Program-made: the position numbers and the translations under genes
The notes under the pieces: model-generated
Told to the model about the DNA's origin: nothing
Database searches by the model: none
What the model saw: the letters and a program-made list of their open reading frames with translations, nothing else
In this document: in pieces, positions 1-9,094 of the stretch
Numbering within the stretch: the stretch's first letter is position 1
Layout of the letters: the number at the start of each line of letters is the position of its first letter
Assembly (NCBI GenBank): GCA_021807445.1
Contig: JAKBCY010000006.1
Location: forward strand, 1 to 33,973
Direction: 5' to 3'
Source: Pseudomonadota bacterium
GTDB lineage: Bacteria; Pseudomonadota; Gammaproteobacteria; Burkholderiales; Burkholderiaceae_C
Length of the DNA stretch: 33,973 bases

Positions 1-564
1 ATGGGCCACGATCTCCGTCTCGACGGGGTGCTCGGGATAAGTGAAATCCAGCCCGCCGAATCGCTGCTTGGTGGACTGCTTCAGATCCTTCATCAAACTC
101 TGGTAACCGGGGTTGTAGGAGATGACAATCTGGAAATCCGGATGCGCGTGGACCAACTCGCCTTTCTTCTCCAGCGGCAGCACGCGTCGATTGTCTGTCA
201 ACGGGTGGATGACCACGGTTGTGTCCTGGCGCGCCTCCACCACCTCATCGAGGTAGCAGATGGCGCCGTGCCGCGCGGCGATGGCCAAGGGACCGTCCTG
301 CCAGCGCGTACCCTGCGCATCAAGCAGGAAACGCCCCACGAGGTCCGACGCAGTCATGTCTTCATTGCAGGCCACGGTGATCAGTGGCTTACCCAGTTTG
401 TACGCCATGTGCTCGACGAAGCGGGTTTTTCCGCATCCGGTAGGCCCCTTGAGCATCATGGGCATGCGCACTGAATATGCGGCTTCGAAGAGCTCTACTT
501 CATCGGAAACCGTGCGGTAATACGGCGCCTTAGTGATGCGATATTGGTCGATGACGTCACTCAT
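1..564 (-). CDS. cbbQ: CbbQ-type AAA+ ATPase (RuBisCO activase component), C-terminus cut off by the window edge
   Basis: My reverse-strand translation from ATG at 564 gives [80 protein letters not shown]...[32 protein letters not shown]; open to position 1. It has Walker A GPTGCGKT, a Walker B-like CYLDE, and sits directly downstream of cbbS. Confidence 0.93.
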   Translation of the reverse strand, partial: MSDVIDQYRITKAPYYRTVSDEVELFEAAYSVRMPMMLKGPTGCGKTRFVEHMAYKLGKPLITVACNEDMTASDLVGRFLLDAQGTRWQDGPLAIAARHGAICYLDEVVEARQDTTVVIHPLTDNRRVLPLEKKGELVHAHPDFQIVISYNPGYQSLMKDLKQSTKQRFGGLDFTYPEHPVETEIVAH

Positions 565-654
565 ATTGGTTCCTCGATACAAAACGTGATTCGTCCGCGA
601 ATGGCGCGCACATCCACCCCCTCGTCCCGAGCCGTGAACGGCGCGCCATTCGAC

Positions 655-695
655 GACAAACAAAAGCCCCCGCGCCCTGCGCAGGCGACGGGGGC
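655..695 (-). terminator. Putative intrinsic terminator/attenuator between cbbS and cbbQ
   Basis: GC-rich inverted repeat gcccccg...cgggggc (666-695). Read on the minus strand it is followed by a T-rich stretch (cttttgtttgtcg). Confidence 0.65.
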
Positions 696-719
696 CCGAC
701 CGGTCACCCGTCTCGGTTC

Positions 720-1076
720 TTACACGGTCTTGCCGCGGAAGATCACCATCGAGGCGCCTTGCGATTGGTTGAAGTTGTTGTACCCGATCAGGCGCACGTG
801 GTTGTTGGGGTTTGCCTTGTGGCATGCTTCGGCTTCCGCCAAGACTTTGTCCACGTCGGTCTCGCCGAACATAGGAAGCTTCCACATATACCAGTAGGAA
901 TCCATCATGTGTTCCGGCTCGATATGCTCGATTGCAGGATTCCAGCCCTTCTTCACCAGGTACTGCACCTGTTTCTTGATGTCCTCTGCCTTCATCGCCG
1001 GCAGATAGGAAAAGGTCTCGAACTTGCGGCTTGCAGGGTCGCTCAGACGCGACTTGTAGTCTTGCATTTCACTCAT
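720..1076 (-). CDS. cbbS: Ribulose bisphosphate carboxylase small subunit (118 aa)
   Basis: [28 protein letters not shown]...[13 protein letters not shown]...[22 protein letters not shown] is typical of Form I RuBisCO small subunits; directly downstream of cbbL. Confidence 0.97.
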   Translation of the reverse strand: MSEMQDYKSRLSDPASRKFETFSYLPAMKAEDIKKQVQYLVKKGWNPAIEHIEPEHMMDSYWYMWKLPMFGETDVDKVLAEAEACHKANPNNHVRLIGYNNFNQSQGASMVIFRGKTV

Positions 1077-1176
1077 GTTTGTTCCTCAATGGTTTCCGGT
1101 TCGCGAAGCATGCATCTGGAGGCGAGAGCCGGGCTGGTCTCGCATCGCGGCGCACGCGTCCGTGAAACGTGTGCTC

Positions 1177-2598
1177 TTACTTGTGGGCGACGTCAAGCTT
1201 GTCCACGGTGTCGAATTCGAACTTAATCTCCTTCCATGTTTCCATGGCAATCTTGAGCTCGGGACTATGGGCCGCAGCAGCGGTCAGGATGTCCTTGCCC
1301 TCCTTCTCGACGGCACGGCCCTCGTTGCGCGCTTCCACGCAAGCCTCCAGCGCGACGCGATTGGCCGCGGCGCCAGCAGCGTTGCCCCACGGATGGCCCA
1401 GCGTGCCGCCGCCGAACTGCAGCACGGAGTCGTCACCGAAGATCGTGACCAGAGCGGGCATGTGCCAGACGTGAATACCACCGGAAGCAACCGGGATCAC
1501 ACCGGGCATGGAGCCCCAGTCTTGGTCGAAGAAGATGCCGCGGCTCCGATCCTCCTTGATGAACTCGTCGCGCATGATGTCGATCCAGCCCAGAGTCGCT
1601 TCGCGGTCGCCCTCCAGCTTGCCCACGACCGTGCCGGAGTGCAGATGGTCACCGCCCGACAGGCGCAGCACCTTGGTCAGCACGCGGAAGTGAATACCGT
1701 GATGCGGGTTGCGGTCGAGCACGGCGTGCATCGCACGGTGAATGTGCAACAGCAAACCGTTGTCACGACACCAATTAGCCAGCCCGGTGTTAGCCGTAAG
1801 ACCACCAGTCAGGTAATCGTGCATGATGATGGGCGCGCCAATTTCCTTGGCGAACTCGGCGCGCTTGTACATTTCCTCGGGCGTGGGAGCCGTCACGTTC
1901 AGGTAGTGGCCCTTGCGTTCGCCCGTTTCGCGCTGCGCTTTCAGCGTTGCTTCATGCACAAATGCAAATCGGTCGCGCCAACGCATGAAAGGCTGGCTGT
2001 TGACGTTTTCGTCATCCTTCGTGAAGTCCAGGCCACCACGCAGGCATTCATACACTGCGCGACCATAGTTCTTGGCGGACAGACCGAGCTTCGGCTTGAT
2101 GGTGCAGCCCAGAAGCGGACGACCATATTTGTTCATCTTGTCGCGCTCAACCTGGATGCCATTGGGTGGGCCCCCACAAGTCTTGACGTAGGCGATGGGG
2201 AATCGCACGTCTTCTAGACGCAGGGCGCGCAGCGCCTTAAAGCCAAAGACGTTACCAACCAGAGAGGTCAGCACGTTAACAACGGATCCCTCTTCGAACA
2301 AGTCGATCGGGTAAGCCACAAACGCGTAAAAGCAGGTGTCGTCGCCCGGCACGTCCTCGATCCGGTAGGCACGCCCTTTGTAATAATCGAGATCAGTCAA
2401 CAGGTCCGTCCACACCGTGGTCCAGGTGCCGGTTGACGACTCGGCAGCTACAGCGGCAGCCACTTCCTCGCGGTCCACGCCCGGCTGTGGGGTAATCTTG
2501 AAACACGCCAGAATGTCTGTGTCCTTCGGGCTGTAATTCGGTTCCCAGTAAGTCTGCCGGTACTCTTTCACACCGGCGTTGTACGTTTTAGTGGCCAT
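1177..2598 (-). CDS. cbbL: Ribulose bisphosphate carboxylase large subunit, Form I (473 aa)
   Basis: Contains [80 protein letters not shown] and [13 protein letters not shown]; full length with active-site motifs intact. Confidence 0.99.
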   Translation of the reverse strand: MATKTYNAGVKEYRQTYWEPNYSPKDTDILACFKITPQPGVDREEVAAAVAAESSTGTWTTVWTDLLTDLDYYKGRAYRIEDVPGDDTCFYAFVAYPIDLFEEGSVVNVLTSLVGNVFGFKALRALRLEDVRFPIAYVKTCGGPPNGIQVERDKMNKYGRPLLGCTIKPKLGLSAKNYGRAVYECLRGGLDFTKDDENVNSQPFMRWRDRFAFVHEATLKAQRETGERKGHYLNVTAPTPEEMYKRAEFAKEIGAPIIMHDYLTGGLTANTGLANWCRDNGLLLHIHRAMHAVLDRNPHHGIHFRVLTKVLRLSGGDHLHSGTVVGKLEGDREATLGWIDIMRDEFIKEDRSRGIFFDQDWGSMPGVIPVASGGIHVWHMPALVTIFGDDSVLQFGGGTLGHPWGNAAGAAANRVALEACVEARNEGRAVEKEGKDILTAAAAHSPELKIAMETWKEIKFEFDTVDKLDVAHK

Positions 2599-2726
2599 TG
2601 AAAACTCCTTGCATGATTGAAACGAGAACCTTCCCGACAGTGTTGAGATGGCGTGGCGCCCGAATGAGCAAACGAAATGTAGTCCCCTTCATGCACAAAA
2701 AATAATTGTTTTTTTGCCTTGCTATC

Positions 2727-2742
2727 ATAGATGGCAATCTAT
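2727..2742. promoter_or_regulatory. Inverted repeat in the cbbR-cbbL intergenic region, candidate CbbR/LysR-type operator
   Basis: ATAGAT-ggca-ATCTAT perfect inverted repeat in the 174-bp divergent region; the half CAATCTAT (2735-2742) recurs at 2767-2774, 32 bp away. Confidence 0.5.
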
Positions 2743-2772
2743 ATTTGATATTGCATTGCAGCAAAACAATCT

Positions 2773-3747
2773 ATGCGCCACGCAACATTGCGCCAATTGA
2801 AAGTCTTTGAAGCCATTGGCCGGCTGCGCAGTGTGACGCGCGCAGCCGGGGAATTGCACCTCACCCAGCCCACCGTATCGATTCAGCTCAAACAACTTAG
2901 TGACATAGTTGGCTTGCCACTTTTGGAGCAGATTGGCAAGAAGCTTTACCTTACCCAAGCAGGCCAGGAATTGCTCAATACATGCGGGGTGATTTTCGAG
3001 CAACTCGCAAGATTCGAGATGCTGGTGTCAGACTTGAAGGGGACCAAGGCTGGGCGCCTTCGACTGTCAGTCGTCACCACCGCCCAGTATTTCATTCCGC
3101 GACTGCTTGGGCGCTTTTTCGAGCGTTACCCCGGCATCGAAGTTGCGCTGGAAGTCACCAACCGCGGCAAGGTGCTGCAGCGGCTTGCAGACAACGCCGA
3201 CGACCTCTATGTCCTGGGCCAGCCACCGGAGCACATGAATGTGCAGGCCGAATCCTTCCTTGACAACCCATTGGTTGTGGTGGCTCCGCACGACCACCCG
3301 CTTGCTGGACAACGGCAGATCGCACTGCCGCGGTTGGCCGAGGAATACTTCCTGACCCGCGAGCCCGGCTCAGGCACCCGGCTCGCCGCTGAAAATCATT
3401 TCAAGGACATGGGCATTGACTTGAAGGTTCGTATGGAACTGGGCAGCAATGAGGCCATCAAGTTGGCAGTGGCAGGAGGGTTGGGGCTTGCGGTGCTTTC
3501 GGCGCACACCTTGGCGCTTGAAAAGAACAGCGACGAAATCACAGTCCTCGATGTGCAAGGTTTTCCCATCCGCCGCCAATGGTATGTATTGCGCCCCGCC
3601 GATAAACAGCTTTCAATTGTCGCTCAGACCTTCCTGGATTTTTTGCGTACGGAAAGTCAGGCCATGGCGCGTAGCTATCTGCCGCAGATTCCTGCCTTCA
3701 TGCCGGCTGACGACGTCCCCGATGCGAACGAGCGAGCCATGCCGTGA
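2773..3747 (+). CDS. cbbR: LysR-family transcriptional regulator, CbbR type (324 aa)
   Basis: MRHATLRQLKVFEAIGRLRSVTRAAGELHLTQPTVSIQLKQL is a LysR helix-turn-helix; divergent from cbbL. Confidence 0.92.
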   Translation: MRHATLRQLKVFEAIGRLRSVTRAAGELHLTQPTVSIQLKQLSDIVGLPLLEQIGKKLYLTQAGQELLNTCGVIFEQLARFEMLVSDLKGTKAGRLRLSVVTTAQYFIPRLLGRFFERYPGIEVALEVTNRGKVLQRLADNADDLYVLGQPPEHMNVQAESFLDNPLVVVAPHDHPLAGQRQIALPRLAEEYFLTREPGSGTRLAAENHFKDMGIDLKVRMELGSNEAIKLAVAGGLGLAVLSAHTLALEKNSDEITVLDVQGFPIRRQWYVLRPADKQLSIVAQTFLDFLRTESQAMARSYLPQIPAFMPADDVPDANERAMP

Positions 3748-3798
3748 CAGCAGCGTCGTCGGTTTGCACGGGCAGCCGGGCGCCTCGCCTTCGGCAAG

Positions 3799-4467
3799 TC
3801 AACCGCCTTGGCGCAAGACGTTCAATGCGGCGCCGAATTGCGCCGCTAGGGACCTGGATTCCCGCACGTTGAAATTGAGATCGCGCAGAAGACCATCCTT
3901 CAGCCCGTAGACACAAGCGTGCACCGTCACGCGTTGGCCGCGCGCCCACGCGTCCTGGAGCACGGTAGTGCGGCAGACATTGTTTGCCTGCTCCAGAGCA
4001 TTGAGTTCGCACAATCGGTCATGCCGAGCCTGTGCGTCCGGAAGGGCGTCAAGTTGGGTGAGATGGCGCTCCATGACATCGCCCACGTGACCGAGCCAGT
4101 TATCGGCAAGTCCGACGCGTGCGTTGTCCAACACGGCTTTGATACCGCCGCATCCATAGTGTCCAACAACAAGAATGTGCTCCACTCGGAGCACATCCAC
4201 CGCAAACTGCAGGGTGGACAACGCATTAAGATCGGAATGCGGAACAACGTTGGCCACGTTACGGTGCACGAACACTTCACCTGGGGCGAGATCAATGACC
4301 TCGTTGGCAGGCACGCGCGAATCGGCGCAACCAATCCAGAAATATTTGGGTGCCTGCTGCCGTGCCAGGGACTCAAAGAATCCGGGTCGCGTCTCATTGA
4401 CACGTGTGACCCAGCGTTGGTTGTTATTGAAGATCAGCGAATAATCAGGGTCTTGGAATGTGGACAT
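3799..4467 (-). CDS. can: Beta-class carbonic anhydrase (222 aa)
   Basis: From internal ATG at 4467: MSTFQDPDYSLIFNNNQRWVTRVNETRPGFFESLARQQAPKYFWIGCADSRVPANEVIDLAPGEVFVHRNVANVV...VVGHYGCGGIKA; zinc-ligand motifs CADSR and HYGCGG present. Confidence 0.95.
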   Translation of the reverse strand: MSTFQDPDYSLIFNNNQRWVTRVNETRPGFFESLARQQAPKYFWIGCADSRVPANEVIDLAPGEVFVHRNVANVVPHSDLNALSTLQFAVDVLRVEHILVVGHYGCGGIKAVLDNARVGLADNWLGHVGDVMERHLTQLDALPDAQARHDRLCELNALEQANNVCRTTVLQDAWARGQRVTVHACVYGLKDGLLRDLNFNVRESRSLAAQFGAALNVLRQGG

Positions 4468-4550
4468 TGCGCGTGGGGTTGCGAAGCGACAAAAAAGCCA
4501 AGTCTGTACATCGTAGCGTGGGCAATGCGATGACTCCAGGCGCTGGAGCG

Positions 4551-4859
4551 CTAATCCGCCAGACGTCCGCTCAGCCATTGCCACCACATCACCCAATCCC
4601 CCATGAGACTGTAGAGCGGCCTTGTAAAGATGGCGGGATGGTTGTGTTGGAAGAAGTCGTGGCTCGCCCAGGCGAACGCGTAGCCGCACACTATCGCCAG
4701 TGCGAGTCACCAGACATTGCCGGTGAAAACCAGGCAAAACAAGCACACTAGCGCCAGCGTTGACCCTGAAAAGGGCAAGCGCCTGCACGTTGCACTACTG
4801 TGCTCGGCCAAGTAAAGGGGATAAAACTCCGCAAACGTCTTGCAACGCACCAATCGCAC
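4551..4859 (-). pseudogene. Mpo1-like (DUF962) protein gene interrupted by an in-frame TGA
   Basis: One frame read from GTG 4859 to TAG 4551: VRLVRCKTFAEFYPLYLAEHSSATCRRLPFSGSTLALVCLFCLVFTGNVW*LALAIVCGYAFAWASHDFFQHNHPAIFTRPLYSLMGDWVMWWQWLSGRLAD*. The TGA is at 4707-4709. The pattern FxEFYPxYLxEHxxxTCRRLHxxGSTLAL...TGNxWW...CGYxFAWxxHxxFExNxPAxFxxPLYSxxGDW is the one I know from bacterial DUF962 proteins. Confidence 0.75.
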
Positions 4860-5043
4860 TGCGTCGGGACGCGGATTTTTCCGTCGAGCCGCGGTGATCT
4901 CGCCCCTGGCTGATGCCGTGTGCGCATAGCAAGTCCTTCCATCCCAATGCGGACTTCAAACGCGCGGCAAGCATCGCCCGTGGATCCGGTGCCGCGGCCG
5001 GGTATCGAACCTCGTGACGCCGCAGTTGCAGATTGTGCTCCGT

Positions 5044-6027
5044 TTACACCCTAAGCGATGCTCCCCGCATCGCGTCGCAAAGCCGATGGCGCGCTGCGTC
5101 GTACTCGCGGGCAAGCCGGTCAATCAACCCGGCCGCCGCAAGCACGTGGTCAACAGCGCCGATCCCCTGGCCGCAACCCCAAATATCTTTCCAAGCTTTG
5201 GCTCCGCTTGTCGCGGCGGCAAAGTCCATCTTGCTGGGGTCACTTTCCGGCAGATGTTCCGGATCGAGCCCAGCAGCGATGATCGACCCGCGCAGATAGT
5301 TTCCATGCACTCCAGTAAACAAATTCGTATACACGATGTCTTCTGCGCTGCTCGCTACGATCATTTGCTTGTAAGCGTCGACTGCCCTCGCCTCCTCGGT
5401 CGCGATAAACGCGCTACCAATGTAAGCCAGATCGGCGCCCATCGCCTGTGCCGCCAACACCGCATCGCCGCGCGCAATCGCGCCCGACAGGACAAGAGGC
5501 CCTTCAAACCATTGGCGAATTTCGTGAACAAGCGCGAATGGTGATAGGGTTCCTGCATGCCCGCCCGCACCAGTGGCGACGGCGATCAGGCCATCGGCAC
5601 CTTTTTCCACCGCCTTGTGCGCAAACCGATTGTTAATGATGTCGTGTAGGACAATACCGCCCCAGTCATGGACTGCTTGATTGACCTCCGGCCGGGCGCC
5701 GAGCGACGTGATCACGATGGGCACCTTGTGCTTCGCGCAAACCATCATGTCCTGCTCTAACCGATCATTGCTCTTGTGCACAATCTGATTGACCGCAAAC
5801 GGCGCCGCAGGCTGAGCGGGATGAGCCTCGTCCCATTTCTTCAGAGCCTCCGTGATTTGGGCTAACCATTCCTCAAGTTGGGACGCGGGGCGCGCGTTAA
5901 GCGCCGGAAAGCTGCCGACGATTCCAGCCGTGCACTGGGCAATCACCAACTTGGGGTTCGAGATGATGAACAGCGGCGAGCCAATGATGGGCAAGCGCAG
6001 ACGAGACAGAGAACTGGGCAGGGACAT
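5044..6027 (-). CDS. NAD(P)H-dependent flavin oxidoreductase / nitronate monooxygenase family
   Basis: MSLPSSLSRLRLPIIGSPLFIISNPKLVIAQCTAGIVGSFPALNAR...TGAGGHAGTLSPFALVHEIRQWFEGPLVLSGAIARGDAVLAAQAMGADLAYIGSAFIATEEA; 2-nitropropane-dioxygenase-like TIM barrel signature. Confidence 0.9.
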   Translation of the reverse strand: MSLPSSLSRLRLPIIGSPLFIISNPKLVIAQCTAGIVGSFPALNARPASQLEEWLAQITEALKKWDEAHPAQPAAPFAVNQIVHKSNDRLEQDMMVCAKHKVPIVITSLGARPEVNQAVHDWGGIVLHDIINNRFAHKAVEKGADGLIAVATGAGGHAGTLSPFALVHEIRQWFEGPLVLSGAIARGDAVLAAQAMGADLAYIGSAFIATEEARAVDAYKQMIVASSAEDIVYTNLFTGVHGNYLRGSIIAAGLDPEHLPESDPSKMDFAAATSGAKAWKDIWGCGQGIGAVDHVLAAAGLIDRLAREYDAARHRLCDAMRGASLRV

Positions 6028-6128
6028 GGGAATAGTCAGCAACAGCGAAATAGCAAGATGTCTAGTGCGTGGGGCAGCGCAAGCAATCGCAAGGCCATCA
6101 CTGCGGCCCCCGATCGCCAGAGTTCATC

Positions 6129-6150
6129 AAAAAACAAGCAACCTTGCTTG
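6129..6150 (-). terminator. Intrinsic terminator for the etfBA-acyl-CoA dehydrogenase block
   Basis: Minus strand reads CAAGCAA-GG-TTGCTTG followed by TTTTTT; 7-bp perfect stem just downstream of the acyl-CoA dehydrogenase stop. Confidence 0.75.
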
Positions 6151-6215
6151 ATTCGGGCTCGCATTCGCTATCGAGCCTTTGCGTCATGAGACTGAAACAG
6201 GTCTCGTTGAGTGGA

Positions 6216-8000
6216 TCAGAACAACTCTACAGGTAGGGCCATCACGCTATCGGCGCCCTGCAGAATCGAATCACGCAGGCTGGCGCAACGGGGCAGCATG
6301 TGGGCGCAAAAGAAGGCGCAAGTTGCTCGCTTAGCCTGCGCGAACGACTCGTCTGGCTGTTTCAGCATGTTCGAGGCCAACCAGGCCTGCCCCATCTGCC
6401 AACCCGCCAGCACATATCCCGCAAGGATCAGGTAAGGCACGCTACCTGCGTAGGCAGCGTTGGGTCGCGACTGCCCATTAGCAACGATGAACTTTACGAC
6501 CTGCTCATAGGCGATACGCGCTTGCGCCATCTGGCCGGCCATTGCCATTGCTTGGGCGTTACCACTGGCCTGTAGCTTGTTTTCCACTTCGGCGGCGCGG
6601 CGTGCGAAGCTCAATGCCAAAGCCCCACCGTCGCGCACCGTCTTGCGACCTACGAGGTCGTTAGCCTGAACGGCCGTGGTGCCTTCATAGATGGTGAGGA
6701 TCCGCGCGTCACGGTAGAACTGAGCGGCACCGGTTTCCTCGATGAAACCCATGCCACCATGCACCTGTACACCGAGGCTGGCTACCTCGATGCTCATTTC
6801 GGTGGAGAATCCCTTAATGATGGGTACGAGAAACTCGTAGGCCTCCTCGTGCGCAGCCCGCTGCTTGTCATCGGGATGCGCACGACCCACATCATGCAAG
6901 CTCGCACCCACGAGCGCCAGTGCACGCGAGCCCTCGGCGAGCGCACGCATCGTCATGAGCATGCGACGCACGTCCGGATGGTTCACGATGGCGACGGATC
7001 CTTGAACGCTACCGTCCACGGGCCGCGACTGTACCCGGTCCCGCGCATAGCTTGCGGCCTTTTGGTAAGCGCGCTCGGCCACGGCAATGCCCTGCGTACC
7101 GACTGCGAAGCGTGCCGCGTTCATCATGATGAACATGTACTCGAGACCACGGTTCGCTTCGCCAACGATTTCACCAACCGCCCCCTCGCCGACCTCCCCC
7201 TTGCCATCTCCGTACACGAGAACCGCAGTGGGACTGGCTTTAATGCCAAGCTTGTGCTCGATTGAAGCGCACCACACGTCGTTGCGACGTCCGTCGGGGA
7301 GCACCTTGGGCACAATAAATAATGAAATTCCCTTTACGCCCGGGGGTGCGTCAGGTAGGCGAGCGAGCACAAGATGGACGATGTTGTCGGCCATGTCGTG
7401 CTCGCCATAAGTAATGAAGATTTTTTGCCCGAACAACCGGTAGCCTCCGCCATCCTGCGGCACCGCGCGTGCGCGCACCAAGGACAAGTCCGAACCCGCC
7501 TGCGGTTCCGTGAGGTTCATGGTTCCGGTCCACAACCCGGAAATCAAGCGCGGGATGTAGCGCTGTTTTTGCTCTTCACTGCCGGCCGTGAGCAAAGCCT
7601 CAATCGCGCCATCGGAAAGCAACGGACACAGCGCGAAGCTCAGATTTGCGCTGTTGAGCATTTCAGTACACGCGGTTGCGATGCACTTTGGCAAACCCTG
7701 CCCACCAAAATCGACGGGATGCTGTAAGCCTTGCCATCCACCGTCAACAAATTGCCGGAAGGCTTGCTTGAACCCCGGAGTAGTGGTCACGCGGCCGGCG
7801 TTCCAACTGCTCGGATGCTGATCGCCCTCCCAATTCAAAGGAGCAATCGCGTCTTGAGTGAACCGCGCGCATTCTTCCAGTATGGCGCGCGCGGTATCAG
7901 GCGTCGCCTCCTCATGTCCAGGCAGCTTGGCAAGCGTATCAAGTTCCGCCAAATACTCCAGACAGAACATCATGTCCTTGACGGGGGCGATGTAGCTCAT
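6216..8000 (-). CDS. Acyl-CoA dehydrogenase (large, FadE/AidB-like C-terminal extension type)
   Basis: MSYIAPVKDMMFCLEYLAELDTLAKLPG...SGLWTGTMNLTEPQAGSDLSLVRARAVPQDGGGYRLFGQKIFITYGEHDMADNIVHLVLARLP...VQVHGGMGFIEETGAAQFYRDARILTIYEGTTAVQANDLVGRK. Confidence 0.95.
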   Translation of the reverse strand: MSYIAPVKDMMFCLEYLAELDTLAKLPGHEEATPDTARAILEECARFTQDAIAPLNWEGDQHPSSWNAGRVTTTPGFKQAFRQFVDGGWQGLQHPVDFGGQGLPKCIATACTEMLNSANLSFALCPLLSDGAIEALLTAGSEEQKQRYIPRLISGLWTGTMNLTEPQAGSDLSLVRARAVPQDGGGYRLFGQKIFITYGEHDMADNIVHLVLARLPDAPPGVKGISLFIVPKVLPDGRRNDVWCASIEHKLGIKASPTAVLVYGDGKGEVGEGAVGEIVGEANRGLEYMFIMMNAARFAVGTQGIAVAERAYQKAASYARDRVQSRPVDGSVQGSVAIVNHPDVRRMLMTMRALAEGSRALALVGASLHDVGRAHPDDKQRAAHEEAYEFLVPIIKGFSTEMSIEVASLGVQVHGGMGFIEETGAAQFYRDARILTIYEGTTAVQANDLVGRKTVRDGGALALSFARRAAEVENKLQASGNAQAMAMAGQMAQARIAYEQVVKFIVANGQSRPNAAYAGSVPYLILAGYVLAGWQMGQAWLASNMLKQPDESFAQAKRATCAFFCAHMLPRCASLRDSILQGADSVMALPVELF

Positions 8001-8035
8001 GCGTGTTTCCTGTGTTGATCCCAAACCGGGCAGAA

Positions 8036-8056
8036 CATGGCATAAAAAATGCCATG
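8036..8056. promoter_or_regulatory. Perfect inverted repeat between etfA and the acyl-CoA dehydrogenase gene
   Basis: CATGGCAT-aaaaa-ATGCCATG (8-bp arms, 5-nt loop), 36 nt upstream of the acyl-CoA dehydrogenase start. Confidence 0.5.
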
Positions 8057-8138
8057 ATGGAGTCAGGCAAGCTGACGCAGCCGGCTAGGAACGCGTTGTT
8101 GTACGGAGTGATAAGGCTTGCTCGAATAGGTCTCTGTC

Positions 8139-9071
8139 TCAGAGTTGCTTGACCATCTCCGGCACGGCCGTGAACAGATCCGCGACCAGGCCGTAATCGG
8201 CCACACTGAAGATCGGTGCTTCCTCATCCTTGTTGATCGCCACAATGACTTTGCTGTCCTTCATGCCGGCCAAGTGCTGAATGGCTCCCGAAATGCCAAC
8301 CGCCACGTAAAGCTGCGGTGCAACGATCTTTCCCGTCTGACCCACCTGCCAGTCATTTGGTGCGTAACCGGCGTCCACAGCGGCGCGACTGGCGCCCATT
8401 GCTGCGCCAAGCTTGTCGGCCAGGGGCGTCATCACCGCCTCGAAATTCTCCTTGCTCCCAAGTCCTCGCCCGCCAGAGACAATGATTTTGGCTGCAGTCA
8501 GCTCGGGACGCTCGCTTTTGGTGCTCTCTCGCGTCAGCAAATGGGACAAACCCGTCTCGCCGACTGCAACCAGCACTTCCACGGTTGCACTGCCGCCAGT
8601 GGCGGGAACGGGGTCGAAGCCCGTTGTGCGCACCGTGATGACCTTGATGGGGTCGACACTGTGCACAGTGGCAATTGCGTTACCGGCGTAGATCGGCCGA
8701 TCGAAAGTATCCGGGGCGAGGACGTGGATAACGTCAGAAATCTGCATCACATCCAGCAAAGCCGCCACGCGCGGCATCACGTTTTTGCCAAAGGCGGTGG
8801 CAGGCGCAAGGATGTGTGTATACGCGCCAGCGATAGCCAAGACTTGCGCCATCAGGTTCTCCGCCAGCGCATCACCAAGATAGGGAGCGTCCGCATGCAG
8901 CACCTTAGCCACGCCGCTAATCTGCGCAGCGGCCTGAACAGCGGCGTCGCAGTCACGCCCCGCAACGAGAACATGCACATCCTTGGTGCATACGACTGCC
9001 GCCGCAACGGTATTCAAAGTTGACGGCTTGATGCCGTGATTGTCGTGTTCGGCAATGACGAGCGCGGTCAT
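8139..9071 (-). CDS. etfA: Electron transfer flavoprotein subunit alpha (310 aa)
   Basis: MTALVIAEHDNHGIKPSTLNTVAAA...; C-terminal FAD-binding motif VSGGRGLGSKENFEAV...AAMGASRAAVDAGYAPNDWQVGQTGKIVAPQLYVAVGISGAIQHLAGMKDSKVIVAINKDEEAPIFSVADYGLVADLF. Confidence 0.97.
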   Translation of the reverse strand: MTALVIAEHDNHGIKPSTLNTVAAAVVCTKDVHVLVAGRDCDAAVQAAAQISGVAKVLHADAPYLGDALAENLMAQVLAIAGAYTHILAPATAFGKNVMPRVAALLDVMQISDVIHVLAPDTFDRPIYAGNAIATVHSVDPIKVITVRTTGFDPVPATGGSATVEVLVAVGETGLSHLLTRESTKSERPELTAAKIIVSGGRGLGSKENFEAVMTPLADKLGAAMGASRAAVDAGYAPNDWQVGQTGKIVAPQLYVAVGISGAIQHLAGMKDSKVIVAINKDEEAPIFSVADYGLVADLFTAVPEMVKQL

Positions 9072-9094
9072 GTCAGATCCTTCCAGTAAGTGGT

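Noticed and set aside
1-474. 157-aa plus-strand ORF at the window start
   Set aside because: Antisense to cbbQ, which reads through on the minus strand with Walker motifs.
1075-2217. 380-aa plus-strand ORF
   Set aside because: Antisense to cbbL in a high-GC coding region; no recognisable domain, and the minus strand encodes an unmistakable RuBisCO large subunit.
4707-4709. TGA recoding (Trp or selenocysteine) in the DUF962 remnant
   Set aside because: Other genes here terminate with TGA (for example carbonic anhydrase at 3799-3801), so the standard code applies; no SECIS-like evidence was sought or seen, and motif loss downstream favours decay.
4468-4788. N-terminal extension of the carbonic anhydrase ORF
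   Set aside because: The carbonic anhydrase homology starts at MSTFQDPDYSL (4467); the upstream part is an out-of-frame reading through the DUF962 remnant.
8145-9023. 292-aa plus-strand ORF
   Set aside because: Antisense shadow of etfA; composition is rich in His/Arg/Asn and has no domain signature.
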